The notes under the pieces: generated by a model | Told to the model about the DNA's origin: nothing | The model's database searches: none | Seen by the model: the letters and a program-made list of their open reading frames with translations, nothing else | Made by a program: the position numbers and the translations under genes | Part shown: positions 49,930-60,676 of the stretch, piece by piece | How positions within the stretch are numbered: position 1 is the first letter of the stretch | Layout: each line of letters opens with the position of its first letter | Assembly (NCBI RefSeq): GCF_001654835.1 | Contig: NZ_LXEP01000029.1 | Coordinates: 62,001-126,000 of the forward strand | Direction of reading: 5' to 3' | DNA: 64,000 nucleotides | Source: Buttiauxella gaviniae ATCC 51604 | GTDB taxonomy: Bacteria; Pseudomonadota; Gammaproteobacteria; Enterobacterales; Enterobacteriaceae

Positions 49930-50262
49930 ATGAGCTTTATCATTTCTGATGCGGTTGCTGCAACAGGTGCTCCGGCGCAGGGTAGCCCGTACTCTTTGAT
50001 TCTTATGCTGGTGGTATTTGGTCTGATCTTCTATTTCATGATCTTGCGCCCACAGCAAAAACGTACCAAAGAGCATAAAAAGCTGATGGACTCCATCTCT
50101 AAAGGGGATGAAGTACTGACTACTGGTGGTCTGGTTGGTCGCGTAGTGAAAGTAGCTGAAACTGGCTATATCTCTATCGCGTTGAACGACACCACTGAAG
50201 TGGTTATCAAGCGTGATTTCGTAGCTGCCGTTCTGCCGAAAGGCACTATGAAGGCGCTGTAA
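49930..50262 (+). CDS. yajC: Sec translocon accessory protein YajC
   Basis: YajC is a 110-residue inner-membrane protein that associates with SecDF and YidC. It has a single membrane helix around residues 20-40 (SLILMLVVFGLIFYFMILRP) and a basic cytoplasmic domain. It lies 21 bases after tgt in the same operon. Confidence 0.96.
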   Translation: MSFIISDAVAATGAPAQGSPYSLILMLVVFGLIFYFMILRPQQKRTKEHKKLMDSISKGDEVLTTGGLVGRVVKVAETGYISIALNDTTEVVIKRDFVAAVLPKGTMKAL

Positions 50263-50289
50263 TATTCGTTTTTCCCTAAGGGAACTACC

Positions 50290-52137
50290 GTGCTAAACCG
50301 CTATCCTTTGTGGAAGTACATCATGCTGATCGTCGTGTTTATCGTCGGTCTGCTATACGCACTTCCCAACCTATATGGTGAGGATCCGGCAGTTCAGATC
50401 ACTGGCGCGCGCGGCGTCGCCGCCAGTGAGCAAACGCTGATCCAGGTCCAGAACACCTTAAACGCAGAAAAAATCCCCGCTAAGTCTGTGGCCCTGGAAG
50501 AGGGTGCGATTCTTGCACGCTTTGACACCACTGATACGCAGCTTCGTGCTCGTGAGGCTCTGATGAGCGTCCTTGGCGATAAATACGTTGTGGCACTTAA
50601 CTTAGCTGCGGCGACTCCTCGCTGGTTATCCGCTATTTCCGCAGAACCGATGAAACTCGGTCTGGATCTACGTGGTGGCGTGCACTTCCTGATGGAAGTG
50701 GACATGGATACCGCGCTGAGCAAGTTGCAGGAACAAACCATTGATAACCTGCGTAGCGATCTTCGCGATAAGAGCATTGCGTACACAAACGTGCGTAAAG
50801 CCGATAACTATGGCGTCAATGTTGTTTTCCGTGACAGCCAAACGCGTGATCAAGCTATCTCCTATTTAACTCCACGCCATCGTGATCTGGTGATTTCTGC
50901 TCAAGGCAGCAACGCAATGCGTGCTGTAATGACAGATGCTCGCCTGAGTGAAGCGCGTGAGTATGCCGTTCAACAGAACATCAATATTCTGCGTAACCGT
51001 GTAAACCAATTGGGTGTTGCTGAACCATTGGTACAGCGTCAGGGTGCGGATCGTATTGTTGTTGAACTGCCAGGTATTCAAGATACTGCGCGTGCGAAAG
51101 AGATTCTTGGCGCGACTGCAACGCTTGAATTCCGTTTGGTCAACACTAACGTGGATGCTTCCGCTGCGGCTTCTGGCCGTGTACCGGGTGATTCCGAAGT
51201 GAAAGATACCCGTGAAGGTCAACCGGTTGTCCTGTACAAACGTGTGATTCTGACCGGTGACCATATCACCGACTCCACTTCCAGCACCGATGAATACAAC
51301 CAGGCCCAGGTGAATATTTCACTCGATAGCGCTGGCGGTAACATCATGTCTAACTTCACTAAGGACAACATCGGAAAACCGATGGCAACTCTTTTTGTGG
51401 AGTACAAAGACAGTGGTAAGAAAGATGCTACTGGTCGTGCGATTCTGGCGAAGCAAGAAGAAGTTATTAACGTGGCGAACATTCAGTCGCGTCTGGGTAA
51501 CAGCTTCCGTATCACAGGTATCAGCAATCCAAATGAAGCTCGCCAGCTTTCTCTGCTGTTGCGTGCGGGTGCATTGATTGCGCCAATTCAGATTGTTGAA
51601 GAGCGTACCATCGGCCCAACTTTGGGTATGGAAAACATCAAGCAAGGTCTGGAAGCGTGTCTGGCAGGTCTGGCCGTTTCAATCCTCTTTATGCTGTTCT
51701 TCTATAAGAAATTTGGCCTGATTGCGACCTCTGCACTGTTGGTTAACCTGGTAATGATTGTTGGGATTATGTCCCTGCTGCCAGGGGCAACGCTTACCAT
51801 GCCAGGGATTGCGGGGATCGTGTTAACCCTTGCCGTCGCCGTCGATGCCAACGTACTGATAAACGAACGTATTAAGGAAGAACTTAGTAACGGACGTTCG
51901 GTACAACAGGCTATCCACGAGGGCTACCAGGGCGCGTTCAGCTCTATTTTCGATGCCAATATCACGACGCTTATCAAGGTCATCATCCTGTATGCCGTAG
52001 GCACCGGGGCAATTAAAGGCTTTGCGATCACAACCGGTATTGGTGTGGCGACGTCCATGTTTACCGCAATCGTCGGTACCCGTGCCATCGTAAACCTGTT
52101 GTACGGCGGCAAACGCATCAACAAGCTGTCTATCTGA
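50290..52137 (+). CDS. secD: Protein translocase subunit SecD
   Basis: SecD, with SecF, uses the proton motive force to pull secreted proteins through SecYEG from the periplasmic side. The 615-residue protein starts at GTG 50290. It has an N-terminal helix (10-27), a large periplasmic region with P1 and the [15 protein letters not shown] motif, and five C-terminal helices with [18 protein letters not shown] in TM4. secF begins 10 bases later. Confidence 0.97.
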   Translation: MLNRYPLWKYIMLIVVFIVGLLYALPNLYGEDPAVQITGARGVAASEQTLIQVQNTLNAEKIPAKSVALEEGAILARFDTTDTQLRAREALMSVLGDKYVVALNLAAATPRWLSAISAEPMKLGLDLRGGVHFLMEVDMDTALSKLQEQTIDNLRSDLRDKSIAYTNVRKADNYGVNVVFRDSQTRDQAISYLTPRHRDLVISAQGSNAMRAVMTDARLSEAREYAVQQNINILRNRVNQLGVAEPLVQRQGADRIVVELPGIQDTARAKEILGATATLEFRLVNTNVDASAAASGRVPGDSEVKDTREGQPVVLYKRVILTGDHITDSTSSTDEYNQAQVNISLDSAGGNIMSNFTKDNIGKPMATLFVEYKDSGKKDATGRAILAKQEEVINVANIQSRLGNSFRITGISNPNEARQLSLLLRAGALIAPIQIVEERTIGPTLGMENIKQGLEACLAGLAVSILFMLFFYKKFGLIATSALLVNLVMIVGIMSLLPGATLTMPGIAGIVLTLAVAVDANVLINERIKEELSNGRSVQQAIHEGYQGAFSSIFDANITTLIKVIILYAVGTGAIKGFAITTGIGVATSMFTAIVGTRAIVNLLYGGKRINKLSI

Positions 52138-52147
52138 GGAGTGCGTT

Positions 52148-53119
52148 GTGGCACAGGAATATACTGTTGAACAATTGAATTACGGCCGTAGAGTCCATGA
52201 CTTTATGCGCTGGGATTTCTGGGCTTTCGGTATCTCCGGGTTCCTGCTAATCCTTTCTCTCGCCATTATCGGCGTGAAAGGTTTTAACTGGGGTCTGGAT
52301 TTCACCGGTGGTACGGTTATCGAAATCTCGCTGGAAAAACCAGCGGATTTAGACCAAATGCGTGAAGCGTTGCAGAAAGCGGGCTTTGCTGATCCGCTGG
52401 TGCAGAACTTCGGTAGCAGCCGTGACATTATGGTACGTATGCCACCTGCCAAAGGGGAAACCGGTGGGCAGGTGTTGGGTAGCAAAGTCGTTAGCGTAAT
52501 TAACGAAGCAACCAGTCAAAATGCCGGAATAAAGCGTATTGAGTTTGTTGGCCCGAGTGTGGGTGCTGATCTTGCTCAAAACGGTGCTCTGGCACTGCTT
52601 GCCGCGCTGCTTTCCATCCTGGTATATGTTGGATTCCGCTTTGAGTGGCGTCTGGCGGCTGGTGTGGTTATCGCACTGATGCACGACGTGATCATAACTT
52701 TGGGCGTACTGTCGCTATTCCATATTGAGATAGACTTAACCATCGTCGCGTCGTTGATGTCGGTTATCGGCTACTCACTGAATGACAGTATCGTAGTATC
52801 TGACCGTATTCGTGAAAACTTCCGTAAGATTCGTCGCGGAACGCCTTACGAAATCTTCAACGTTTCTTTGACGCAGACTCTGCATCGTACGTTGATTACA
52901 TCCGGTACTACGTTGGTTGTGATTCTGATGCTGTATCTGTTCGGTGGGGCGATGCTGAAAGGCTTCTCACTGACCATGCTTATCGGTGTTTCTATCGGTA
53001 CTGTTTCTTCTATCTACGTGGCGTCTGCACTGGCGTTGAAACTGGGCATGAAGCGTGAGCACATGTTGCAGCAGAAAGTAGAGAAAGAAGGCGCGGATCA
53101 ACCGTCGATTCTGCCTTAA
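52148..53119 (+). CDS. secF: Protein translocase subunit SecF
   Basis: SecF is the 323-residue partner of SecD, with six membrane helices. The [12 protein letters not shown] motif opens the periplasmic domain, and TM4 carries [15 protein letters not shown]. It starts at GTG 52148, 10 bases after secD with GAGGAG between. A strong terminator follows. Confidence 0.97.
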   Translation: MAQEYTVEQLNYGRRVHDFMRWDFWAFGISGFLLILSLAIIGVKGFNWGLDFTGGTVIEISLEKPADLDQMREALQKAGFADPLVQNFGSSRDIMVRMPPAKGETGGQVLGSKVVSVINEATSQNAGIKRIEFVGPSVGADLAQNGALALLAALLSILVYVGFRFEWRLAAGVVIALMHDVIITLGVLSLFHIEIDLTIVASLMSVIGYSLNDSIVVSDRIRENFRKIRRGTPYEIFNVSLTQTLHRTLITSGTTLVVILMLYLFGGAMLKGFSLTMLIGVSIGTVSSIYVASALALKLGMKREHMLQQKVEKEGADQPSILP

Positions 53120-53142
53120 TCTTTAAGGTTTCGCTGAAAGCT

Positions 53143-53174
53143 AAAACCGCAGCCATTGTGCTGCGGTTTTTTTT
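53143..53174 (+). terminator. secDF operon terminator
   Basis: AAAACCGCAG pairs exactly with CTGCGGTTTT around 8 bases and is followed by further T. Confidence 0.93.
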
Positions 53175-53260
53175 CGCCTGGATAAAAGTCTCCTGACAGT
53201 ATGCTGTCAGGAGGGGCTCGTTAGACTCTTCGATGAACCCTATCAATGAGGAGCAAACAC

Positions 53261-53626
53261 ATGGACACCATCATCAACTGGTTTGAAATTCCGGTACAGG
53301 ATCTGGAACGAGCAACAGCTTTTTATGAAGCGGTTTTTGCGACTGAATTTCGCCGCGAAAGTATGTCTGGCATGGAGATGGCTATCTTCCCGCATACCAA
53401 GCCGAATCCCGGCGGGGCACTATTGAAATCCGATGCGTTTAAACCTGCTGCACAGGGAACCGTTGTTTATCTGCATGCACCTGATTTAGCCGCCATGCTT
53501 GAGCGTGTGGTTAAAGCCGGAGGCGAATGCGTATTCGGCCCGCAAGAACTCCCGGATGACATTGGGACTTTTGCGCTTATCGTCGACAGTGAAGGGAATC
53601 GTGTCGGGTTACATCAACCGGTTTGA
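53261..53626 (+). CDS. VOC (glyoxalase-fold) family protein
   Basis: This 121-residue single-domain vicinal-oxygen-chelate protein starts at ATG 53261, with GAGGAG upstream; an ATG at 53246 overlaps that site. The WFEIPVQDLERATAFYEAVF start and DSEGNRVGLHQP end are typical. VOC proteins bind a metal and act as glyoxalases, dioxygenases or antibiotic-binding proteins; the activity cannot be chosen here. The next gene is a regulator 71 bases away. Confidence 0.85.
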   Translation: MDTIINWFEIPVQDLERATAFYEAVFATEFRRESMSGMEMAIFPHTKPNPGGALLKSDAFKPAAQGTVVYLHAPDLAAMLERVVKAGGECVFGPQELPDDIGTFALIVDSEGNRVGLHQPV

Positions 53627-53697
53627 CTCCCGGTATATACTGAATGACAAACGCCTGCCGGACATTCTGGCAGGCATTACTCTTTTGAAATAACGCC

Positions 53698-54417
53698 ATG
53701 AGCCGAAGAGCAGACCGCCTTTTTCAAATCGTCCAGATCCTGCGTGGGCGTCGTATTTCCACGGCAGCGTTACTTGCCGAACGCCTTGAGGTTTCTGAAC
53801 GCACCATTTATCGCGATATCCGCGACCTTTCACTTTCCGGTGTTCCCATTGAAGGTGAGGCTGGCTGCGGCTACCGATTATTACCGGGCTATGATTTGCC
53901 ACCGCTGATGTTTACGGCGAACGAAGTGGAAGCGCTCGTGGCCGCGATTCGTCTGCTGCAAACATGGAGCGGTGAAATGCTGGCGCAGGCTGCCGGAACG
54001 GCAGAAGAAAAGCTGCTTGGTGTACTCACCCCACAGCGACGGGCGGTTGCGGAGCGCTGCCGCATCCTTTCGCCTGATTTTAATAAATATCCGCAGGTCA
54101 AAACGTGGTTTGATGTTTTTCATCGCGCAATTGGCCAGCTTCAGGTACTGCGCATCGACTATGAAGATCATAAGGGGAAAGTGTCGAGCCGCAATATACA
54201 CCCGCTTGGGCTGACATTTTGGGGAGAAGTCTGGCTGCTGGTAGCTTGGTGTGAAACGCGTGAAGATTACCGCAGTTTTCGCCTGGATCGCTGTTTGTCT
54301 GTGGCCCCCACGGGGCTGCATTTTTCGGAGCGGCCCGACCATTCTTTAAATCATTTTATTCAGTTGCAGGAAAATGAAGGCTGTCTTCCAGAAACAAAAA
54401 AGCCGACCGGCAAATAG
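53698..54417 (+). CDS. YafY-family helix-turn-helix/WYL regulator
   Basis: This 239-residue regulator has an N-terminal HTH_11 winged helix (RRADRLFQIVQILRGRR, then VSERTIYRDIRDLSLSGVPI) and a C-terminal WYL domain (about 130-230, with HPLGLTFWGEVWLLVAWC). WYL domains sense ligands, often nucleic acids or small molecules. It follows the VOC gene in the same direction and may control it. The YafY orthologue of E. coli lies elsewhere. Confidence 0.87.
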   Translation: MSRRADRLFQIVQILRGRRISTAALLAERLEVSERTIYRDIRDLSLSGVPIEGEAGCGYRLLPGYDLPPLMFTANEVEALVAAIRLLQTWSGEMLAQAAGTAEEKLLGVLTPQRRAVAERCRILSPDFNKYPQVKTWFDVFHRAIGQLQVLRIDYEDHKGKVSSRNIHPLGLTFWGEVWLLVAWCETREDYRSFRLDRCLSVAPTGLHFSERPDHSLNHFIQLQENEGCLPETKKPTGK

Positions 54418-54432
54418 CGGATCGGCTTTTTA
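54397..54432. terminator. Bidirectional terminator regulator/tsx
   Basis: AAAAGCCGA pairs with TCGGCTTTT around a short imperfect GC centre, between convergent genes. Confidence 0.8.
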
Positions 54433-54448
54433 AGGATTCAGACAGCTA

Positions 54449-55333
54449 TTAGAAGTTGTAACCAACCACTAAGTAACCACCCCAACCGGTAGAGCGAACG
54501 CTGAAATCACCGTTACCGAAGTTCAGGCTTGCATCGTCATTCCACTGGCCACCGTTGTGCCAGTAACGGGCAACAACTGCATAGTGGAAGTGATCGTAGT
54601 TCAGAGACAGGATGTGGCTGGATGCGATGGAATCACTGGTACGAGCATGCTTGCCGTTGTTATCCATGAAGTTGTCATCGCCCAGGTCTGAGCCCCAGTC
54701 GAAGTTGGTGAAACCGATGTAGCTCAGGTTACCGCCCCACAGGGAAGTAATCGGTACAAAGTATTTCACTTTGAAGCGGTAGCCATCCCACTCGTTTTCG
54801 TTGGATGCGCCATAGTTCTGCCATTGGTATTTCGCGTACACGTTCATGGACAGGCTCATTGGCAGGCCAGTGTCGATGTCGGTACCCAGACCCATGTACC
54901 AGGTGCTCTGGCGGCCATCTTTGTTGCGACCCATATCGTAGATATAGTTGTTTGCAACATACCATTCTTTGAACGGACCGAAGCTCAGGTCAGTGCCAGT
55001 CAGTTTGTCGATAGAGAAACGCGGTTCGATTTCCATAAACAGTGGAGAACCGTGGTTCCAGATACCTTTCGCATCAGTGTTACCACCGAAGAATACTGGC
55101 GCATCCATGTAACCATAGAAGTCGAACCAGTCTTTCTTAGCGAAAGCTTCATATTCCAGGTAGGTATCGTTACGGATTTGTGGTCCGAAACGGGTGTGGT
55201 AGCTGCCCACAACGTTAACGCTTTGGTGCCACCAATCAGAAAGATATTCGGTATTTTTTGTTTCTTCAGCCTGAGCCGTGAAAGAGCTTGAAAGCGCCAG
55301 GACGGTGCTAGCCGCCAAAATAATTTTTTTCAT
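54449..55333 (-). CDS. tsx: Nucleoside-specific outer membrane channel Tsx
   Basis: Tsx is a 12-strand monomeric barrel that lets nucleosides (and albicidin) cross the outer membrane, and is a phage T6/colicin K receptor in E. coli. It is 294 residues from ATG 55333, exactly the E. coli length, with a 22-residue signal peptide and terminal GYNF. A GTG at 55345 is not supported by homologues. The stretch around residues 200-225 ([17 protein letters not shown]) differs most from E. coli and is likely a surface loop. A CRP-like site is upstream. Confidence 0.95.
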   Translation of the reverse strand: MKKIILAASTVLALSSSFTAQAEETKNTEYLSDWWHQSVNVVGSYHTRFGPQIRNDTYLEYEAFAKKDWFDFYGYMDAPVFFGGNTDAKGIWNHGSPLFMEIEPRFSIDKLTGTDLSFGPFKEWYVANNYIYDMGRNKDGRQSTWYMGLGTDIDTGLPMSLSMNVYAKYQWQNYGASNENEWDGYRFKVKYFVPITSLWGGNLSYIGFTNFDWGSDLGDDNFMDNNGKHARTSDSIASSHILSLNYDHFHYAVVARYWHNGGQWNDDASLNFGNGDFSVRSTGWGGYLVVGYNF

Positions 55334-55710
55334 TTTATATGCCACTGTTTTTTACATGGATCCCGTGAGGGCAGGAGGTGTTTTATCACCTAAGGTCATC
55401 AACCATTAACTTGGCTTTTTATTGACGCGCCTATTATAGAAATCCCTGCTCACAAAAATATGTTTCATTTCACATTATCGTTAAGTACGTAATCGATTGC
55501 GTTCTCAATTGCGCACATTAAAAACGGGCGAGATTTTACCTGCTTCTGAAATTTAAGCAAATAGATGGTCCGTTGTTACAGGTATATGTGATTAAGATCA
55601 CTAGATTTATTCTTTGAAGTGAAAGGTGCTGATCGTGTTTCATTTGTTTAGTTGTAACAAAAAACGCAGATGTTACTGAGGGTTACCCCCGCAAGCGCGA
55701 GGGCAATTAT
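55334..55710. other. Regulatory region upstream of tsx
   Basis: This 377-base region lies between tsx and yajI, both on the minus strand. It holds a CRP-like site (55587-55602) and two ATTGCG repeats 12 bp apart (55496-55501, 55508-55513) that may be CytR half-sites. E. coli tsx is controlled by CRP, CytR and DeoR. No gene was seen. Confidence 0.6.
55587..55602. promoter_or_regulatory. CRP-like site upstream of tsx
   Basis: TGTGATTAAGATCACT has the TGTGA-N6-TCAC(A) symmetry of a cAMP-CRP site. It is about 250 bases before the tsx start, rather far, so it fits the distal site of a two-site promoter. Confidence 0.6.
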
Positions 55711-56274
55711 CTATTGTTGGGCTGGTAGTGCCTGCGAAGGGTCGACTGGTTGTATATCGTGAATTCTCACAAAACCTAATTGTTCAGGCGAAAGTCCTGA
55801 AAGCAACAACGGGATACTGACATCGCTCGGTGCCAGCACGCTCGCAGGAGCACTGAATTGCTGTGACTGGACGTTCACTTCCTGGTAGTTATCCGTAGTG
55901 CCCTGAATTTGTCCCCATTCTACTTTGCCGGTAAAAGCGGGCAGAGGATCGTTGGACTCGCCTTTGATAACGAGCATCATACGGCTGCCATTTGCTTCTG
56001 GAGTCATGCTGCTCAGCGACATTTGCAAATTACCTAACTGACTATTCAGGCGTGCCGGAGTTTTAGAACCTGGTAACAAGTAGACGCCAGTAGTTGATTT
56101 CGCATTCAGCGCATTTTGTTGCGTCAGCTTGATTGTCTGGTCAGTGAGCTTTGTCATTTCTTTATTCAGTGAACCCACTTCACTCTTCATTTGATGAACT
56201 TCAGTTTGTTGCGCGCAGGCGCTGAGGCTCACCAGGCTGCTAACCAGGAGTATTCTTAGGTAACTCTTTGTCAT
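55711..56274 (-). CDS. yajI: Lipoprotein YajI (DUF3251)
   Basis: This 187-residue lipoprotein has lipobox LSAC with Cys at residue 20. A short coiled-coil-like region (HQMKSEVGSLNKEMTKLTDQ) precedes a beta-rich domain. Function is unknown. Its place between tsx and nrdR is the E. coli arrangement. Confidence 0.88.
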   Translation of the reverse strand: MTKSYLRILLVSSLVSLSACAQQTEVHQMKSEVGSLNKEMTKLTDQTIKLTQQNALNAKSTTGVYLLPGSKTPARLNSQLGNLQMSLSSMTPEANGSRMMLVIKGESNDPLPAFTGKVEWGQIQGTTDNYQEVNVQSQQFSAPASVLAPSDVSIPLLLSGLSPEQLGFVRIHDIQPVDPSQALPAQQ

Positions 56275-56389
56275 CGCTAATTTTTCCTTGAGGTTTTGTC
56301 CTGATTTAAGCGTAGCTTGTCGCTAATGAAAAGTCATATTTGTTGGGATGATGTGGCGTTACCTTTGTACTCCCGCTACTTCGCGGTAA

Positions 56390-56875
<486 letters not shown>

Positions 56876-56880
56876 TGCTG

Positions 56881-57996
56881 ATGTCGCTTGATGAAAAGTT
56901 TATGGCTCGCGCGCTGCAATTGGCAAAGCGTGGCCGTTTTACTACTATGCCAAACCCCAATGTTGGCTGCGTGATTGCTAAAGATGGCGAAATTGTTGGT
57001 GAAGGTTTCCACTTTCGTGCGGGCGAACCTCATGCAGAAGTTCACGCGTTGCGTATGGCGGGTGACAAAGCACAAGGTGCTACGGCGTATGTCACGCTGG
57101 AGCCATGCAGTCATCACGGTCGCACACCTCCGTGCTGCGATGCGTTAATTGCGGCTGGTGTTTCGCGTGTGGTTGCCGCGATGCAAGACCCGAATCCACA
57201 AGTTGCCGGGCGTGGTTTGTACCGCCTGAAAGAAGCGGGCATTGAAGTCAGCCATGGTTTGATGATGAACGAAGCTGAGGTCATTAACCGTGGCTTCCTG
57301 AAACGTATGCGCACTGGCTTCCCATATATCCAACTTAAACTTGGCGCGTCGCTGGACGGGCGCACCGCGATGGCAAGTGGTGAAAGTCAGTGGATCACTT
57401 CGCCTGAGTCACGCCGTGATGTGCAGCGCTTGCGTGCGCAAAGTGGAGCTATTCTAAGCAGCAGTGCAACGGTGTTGGCTGACGATCCGTCTTTAACTGT
57501 GCGTTGGAATGAATTAGACAGCGCGACTCAGGCCGTTTACGCCGAAGAAAACTTACGCCAGCCAACGCGCATTATTCTCGATCGTGGAAATCTCGTGACG
57601 CCGCACCACAAAATTATCGCTCAGGCAGGTGAAACCTGGCTTGCACGTTGTAAAGCAGATGAGCAAATATGGCCTAATGGTGTTGAGCAATTTATCGTGC
57701 CAGAGCATAACGGTCATCTCGATTTGGTCGTCATGATGATGCTACTGGGCAAACGCCAGGTGAATTCCATTTGGGTGGAAGCGGGCGCAACACTTGGTGG
57801 GGCGCTACTTCAAGCTGGTCTGGTTGATGAGTTGATTGTGTATGTAGCACCGAAATTATTAGGTAACGACGCACGTGGCTTATGTAACCTGCCAGGGCTT
57901 GAAAAATTAGCCGATGCGCCAGAATTTAGCTTTAGTGAAGTCCGTCAGGTCGGCCCTGATTTGTGCCTGCATTTAACGCCGCGATACAGTCGCTAG
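56881..57996 (+). CDS. ribD: Riboflavin biosynthesis deaminase/reductase RibD
   Basis: RibD carries out the second and third steps of riboflavin synthesis. The N-terminal zinc deaminase has HAEVHAL and PCSHHGRTPPC. The C-terminal NADPH reductase begins near residue 145 (YIQLKLGASLDGRTA). ATG 56881 aligns with the E. coli start; an ATG at 56875 overlapping the nrdR stop is possible but too near the AGG. The protein is 371 residues. Confidence 0.95.
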   Translation: MSLDEKFMARALQLAKRGRFTTMPNPNVGCVIAKDGEIVGEGFHFRAGEPHAEVHALRMAGDKAQGATAYVTLEPCSHHGRTPPCCDALIAAGVSRVVAAMQDPNPQVAGRGLYRLKEAGIEVSHGLMMNEAEVINRGFLKRMRTGFPYIQLKLGASLDGRTAMASGESQWITSPESRRDVQRLRAQSGAILSSSATVLADDPSLTVRWNELDSATQAVYAEENLRQPTRIILDRGNLVTPHHKIIAQAGETWLARCKADEQIWPNGVEQFIVPEHNGHLDLVVMMMLLGKRQVNSIWVEAGATLGGALLQAGLVDELIVYVAPKLLGNDARGLCNLPGLEKLADAPEFSFSEVRQVGPDLCLHLTPRYSR

Positions 57997-58075
57997 TAAA
58001 ACGTAAGCGGGCACGAAAAGTTTATGATAAAATCCGCCCCCCTAACGGGGCTAAACAGAACCGTAAAGGAAGAAT

Positions 58076-58546
58076 ATGAACATCATTGAAGCAGCCGTTG
58101 CTACTCCAGACGCTCGCGTCGCCATCACCATCGCGCGTTTTAACAACTTCATCAATGACAGCCTGCTGGATGGTGCGCTTGACGCCCTGAAACGTATTGG
58201 CCAGGTTAAAGATGAAAATATCACCGTGGTCTGGGTTCCGGGTGCTTACGAGTTGCCACTGGCGGCAGATGCACTGGCAAAAACCGGTAATTATGACGCG
58301 GTGATTGCGCTGGGTACGGTTATCCGTGGCGGCACAGCTCACTTTGAATATGTTGCTGGTGGTGCCAGCAATGGCCTGGCACATGTTGCGCAGGAAAGTG
58401 GTATTCCAGTCGCCTTTGGCGTGCTGACCACCGAAAGTATTGAACAAGCCATCGAACGCGCTGGCACAAAAGCCGGTAACAAGGGTGCAGAAGCTGCACT
58501 GACCGCGCTTGAAATGATTAATGTATTGAAAGCCATCAAGGCCTGA
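58076..58546 (+). CDS. ribH: 6,7-dimethyl-8-ribityllumazine synthase
   Basis: Lumazine synthase condenses 5-amino-6-ribitylaminouracil with 3,4-dihydroxybutanone phosphate and forms a 60-subunit capsid. It is also called RibE in E. coli. The 156-residue sequence has [13 protein letters not shown] and [14 protein letters not shown] with the catalytic His. AAGGAAG precedes ATG 58076. Confidence 0.96.
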   Translation: MNIIEAAVATPDARVAITIARFNNFINDSLLDGALDALKRIGQVKDENITVVWVPGAYELPLAADALAKTGNYDAVIALGTVIRGGTAHFEYVAGGASNGLAHVAQESGIPVAFGVLTTESIEQAIERAGTKAGNKGAEAALTALEMINVLKAIKA

Positions 58547-58566
58547 TTTTTTGTAAGGGGAAATCT

Positions 58567-58986
58567 GTGAAACCTGCTGCTCGTCGCCGTGCCCGTGAGT
58601 GTGCCGTTCAGGCGCTATACTCCTGGCAGTTATCTCGAAATGACATCGCTGATGTCGAATACCAGTTCCTGGCTGAACAGGACGTCAAAGACGTTGACGT
58701 TAACTACTTCCGCGAACTGTTGGTCGGGGTGGCTACTAACAGCGCGTATCTGGATGGGCTAATGAAGCCTTACCTGTCTCGCCAGCTCGAAGAGTTGGGT
58801 CAGGTAGAAAAAGCGGTTCTGCGTATTGCACTGTTTGAATTGGCTAAACGTGATGACGTGCCATACAAAGTGGCAATCAACGAAGCCATTGATCTTGCGA
58901 AAACCTTCGGTGCTGAAGACAGCCACAAGTTCGTCAATGGTGTGCTTGATAAAGCTGCTCCACAGATTCGCCCCCGCAAAAAGTAA
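58567..58986 (+). CDS. nusB: Transcription antitermination factor NusB
   Basis: NusB binds boxA RNA with NusE (S10) to antiterminate rRNA operons. The 139-residue all-helical protein starts at GTG 58567 after AAGGGGA; E. coli also uses GTG. Characteristic [18 protein letters not shown] is at the N-terminus. It lies 20 bases after ribH. Confidence 0.97.
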   Translation: MKPAARRRARECAVQALYSWQLSRNDIADVEYQFLAEQDVKDVDVNYFRELLVGVATNSAYLDGLMKPYLSRQLEELGQVEKAVLRIALFELAKRDDVPYKVAINEAIDLAKTFGAEDSHKFVNGVLDKAAPQIRPRKK

Positions 58987-58992
58987 TCTTCT

Positions 58993-59073
58993 GGCCGGTG
59001 ATTATTCATGAGTTTTTGAGCTACAGCTAACAACGCTGTAGCCTAAAGAATACTGAATACCCGGCCTTTTTTT
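58993..59073 (+). terminator. Extended nested hairpin terminator after nusB
   Basis: Three stems are nested: GGCCGG/CCGGCC, TATTCA/TGAATA and GCTACAGC/GCTGTAGC, with seven T after the outer stem. This is larger than a normal terminator. Confidence 0.75.
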
Positions 59074-59089
59074 ATTCTATATCCGTTAG

Positions 59090-59138
59090 CATTCAAGTTG
59101 CAGCGAACACCCCTGCAGCTTGCAGAATGATGGGTATA
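59090..59138. repeat. Second copy of the intergenic TTCAAGTTGCAG repeat
   Basis: CATTCAAGTTGCAG is followed 9 bases later by CTGCAGCTTGCAGAATG and GGGTAT. It resembles the element at 28601-28656 in core and flanks. Confidence 0.55.
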
Positions 59139-59154
59139 TTCAGAGGCGTAACGA

Positions 59155-60132
59155 ATGGCATGCGGTGAGTTTTCCTTAATTGCCCGTTATTTTGATCGCG
59201 TAAGCAGTTCCCGTCGCGATGTGGAAACCGGAATCGGCGATGATTGTGCATTGCTGACGGTAGCCGAGAAGCAACTTTTAGCGATAAGCACTGATACGCT
59301 AGTCTCAGGCATCCACTTCCTGCCGGATATCGATCCTCGCGATTTGGGCTACAAAGCTCTGGCTGTTAATCTAAGCGATTTGGCTGCTATGGGCGCCGAT
59401 CCGGCCTGGCTGACGCTGGCTATTACCCTTCCTGAAGTCGATGAAAGCTGGCTTGAAGCCTTCAGCGATAGTCTGTTTGAACAACTCGAATACTACGATA
59501 TGCAGCTGATCGGCGGTGATACCACACGTGGTCCGCTCGCAATGACGCTGGGTATTCATGGTCTCGTGCCGGTGGGGCGTGCGCTTAAACGAAGTGGCGC
59601 GCGGCCAGGTGACTGGATCTACGTCACGGGTACGCCGGGCGACAGCGCAGCTGGCCTGGCCATTTTGCAGGATCGCTTAGAGGTTAAAGATCCCGCGCAA
59701 GCTGCATATCTTAAAAAGCGCCATTTGCGCCCAACTCCTCGCGTGCTGCACGGGCAGGCCTTGCGTGATCTCGCCAGCAGCGCAATTGACCTCTCTGACG
59801 GGCTAATCTCTGATTTAGGTCATATCCTTAAAGCAAGCGGATGTGGAGCGCGCATAGATCTCGATGCTCTGCCATATTCGACCGCCTTGAAAACTAACGT
59901 CAGCGCTGAACTCGGGTTGCAATGGGCGCTTTCTGGCGGAGAAGATTACGAGCTGTGCTTTACCGTGCCGGAACTCAATCGTGGCGCCCTGGATGTCGCT
60001 ATTGGCAATCTTGGGATTCCATTTACTTGCATCGGCCAGGTTGCGCCTGAGTCTGAAGGGCTGCAGTTCTTGCAAAATGGCAAACCGGTTACGCTGGATT
60101 TAAAAGGATACGATCACTTTGCCTCGCGCTAA
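59155..60132 (+). CDS. thiL: Thiamine-monophosphate kinase
   Basis: ThiL phosphorylates thiamine monophosphate to the active diphosphate. The 325-residue protein starts [13 protein letters not shown]. It has the conserved [22 protein letters not shown] and GGEDYELCF motifs of the PurM-like family. It overlaps the pgpA start by 14 bases. Confidence 0.95.
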   Translation: MACGEFSLIARYFDRVSSSRRDVETGIGDDCALLTVAEKQLLAISTDTLVSGIHFLPDIDPRDLGYKALAVNLSDLAAMGADPAWLTLAITLPEVDESWLEAFSDSLFEQLEYYDMQLIGGDTTRGPLAMTLGIHGLVPVGRALKRSGARPGDWIYVTGTPGDSAAGLAILQDRLEVKDPAQAAYLKKRHLRPTPRVLHGQALRDLASSAIDLSDGLISDLGHILKASGCGARIDLDALPYSTALKTNVSAELGLQWALSGGEDYELCFTVPELNRGALDVAIGNLGIPFTCIGQVAPESEGLQFLQNGKPVTLDLKGYDHFASR

Positions 60133-60625
60133 AGATGTGGCTAAAAGCCGTCTCAAACTCAGCAATCCCTGGCATTTGCTTGCCACTGGTTTTGGCAGTG
60201 GCTTAAGTCCAATAATGCCGGGTACCGTGGGGTCGCTTGCAGCGATCCCATTCTGGTATCTGATGACATTTTTGCCATGGCAGCTCTATTCCATGGTCAT
60301 CATGCTTGGTATTTGTATTGGTGTTTATCTGTGCCACCAGACCGCACGTGATATGGGGGTTCATGACCACGGCAGTATAGTGTGGGATGAATTCATCGGC
60401 ATGTGGATTACGCTGATGGCGCTGCCAATCAACGACTGGCGCTGGGTTGCCGCAGGCTTTTTGGTATTCCGAATTCTCGATATTTGGAAGCCGTGGCCAA
60501 TCCGTTGGTTTGACCGTAACGTGCATGGAGGTATGGGGATCATGGTGGATGACATTGTCGCCGGGGTGTTCTCCGCGGGAATAATCTATGTGATTGGTCA
60601 CCACTGGCCGATTGGCTTGTTCTGA
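60119..60625 (+). CDS. pgpA: Phosphatidylglycerophosphatase A (probable TTG start)
   Basis: PgpA removes phosphate from phosphatidylglycerophosphate in the inner membrane. The frame from TTG 60119 gives 168 residues, with [27 protein letters not shown] and several membrane helices. Where E. coli has its ATG the codon here is not a start, and a stop lies just upstream. TTG 60119 is 10 bases after AAAGGA; GTG 60137 is the alternative. It overlaps thiL, so translation is likely coupled. Confidence 0.92.
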   Translation: MPRAKDVAKSRLKLSNPWHLLATGFGSGLSPIMPGTVGSLAAIPFWYLMTFLPWQLYSMVIMLGICIGVYLCHQTARDMGVHDHGSIVWDEFIGMWITLMALPINDWRWVAAGFLVFRILDIWKPWPIRWFDRNVHGGMGIMVDDIVAGVFSAGIIYVIGHHWPIGLF

Positions 60626-60634
60626 TTTAAACAA

Positions 60635-60666
60635 CCCTTACACTCTCCTGATGGAGAGTGTAAGGG
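60635..60666. terminator. Hairpin between pgpA and yajO
   Basis: CCCTTACACTCTCC and GGAGAGTGTAAGGG pair perfectly around TGAT between convergent genes. It lacks a T run. Confidence 0.7.
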
Positions 60667-60676
60667 CATTGAACAG

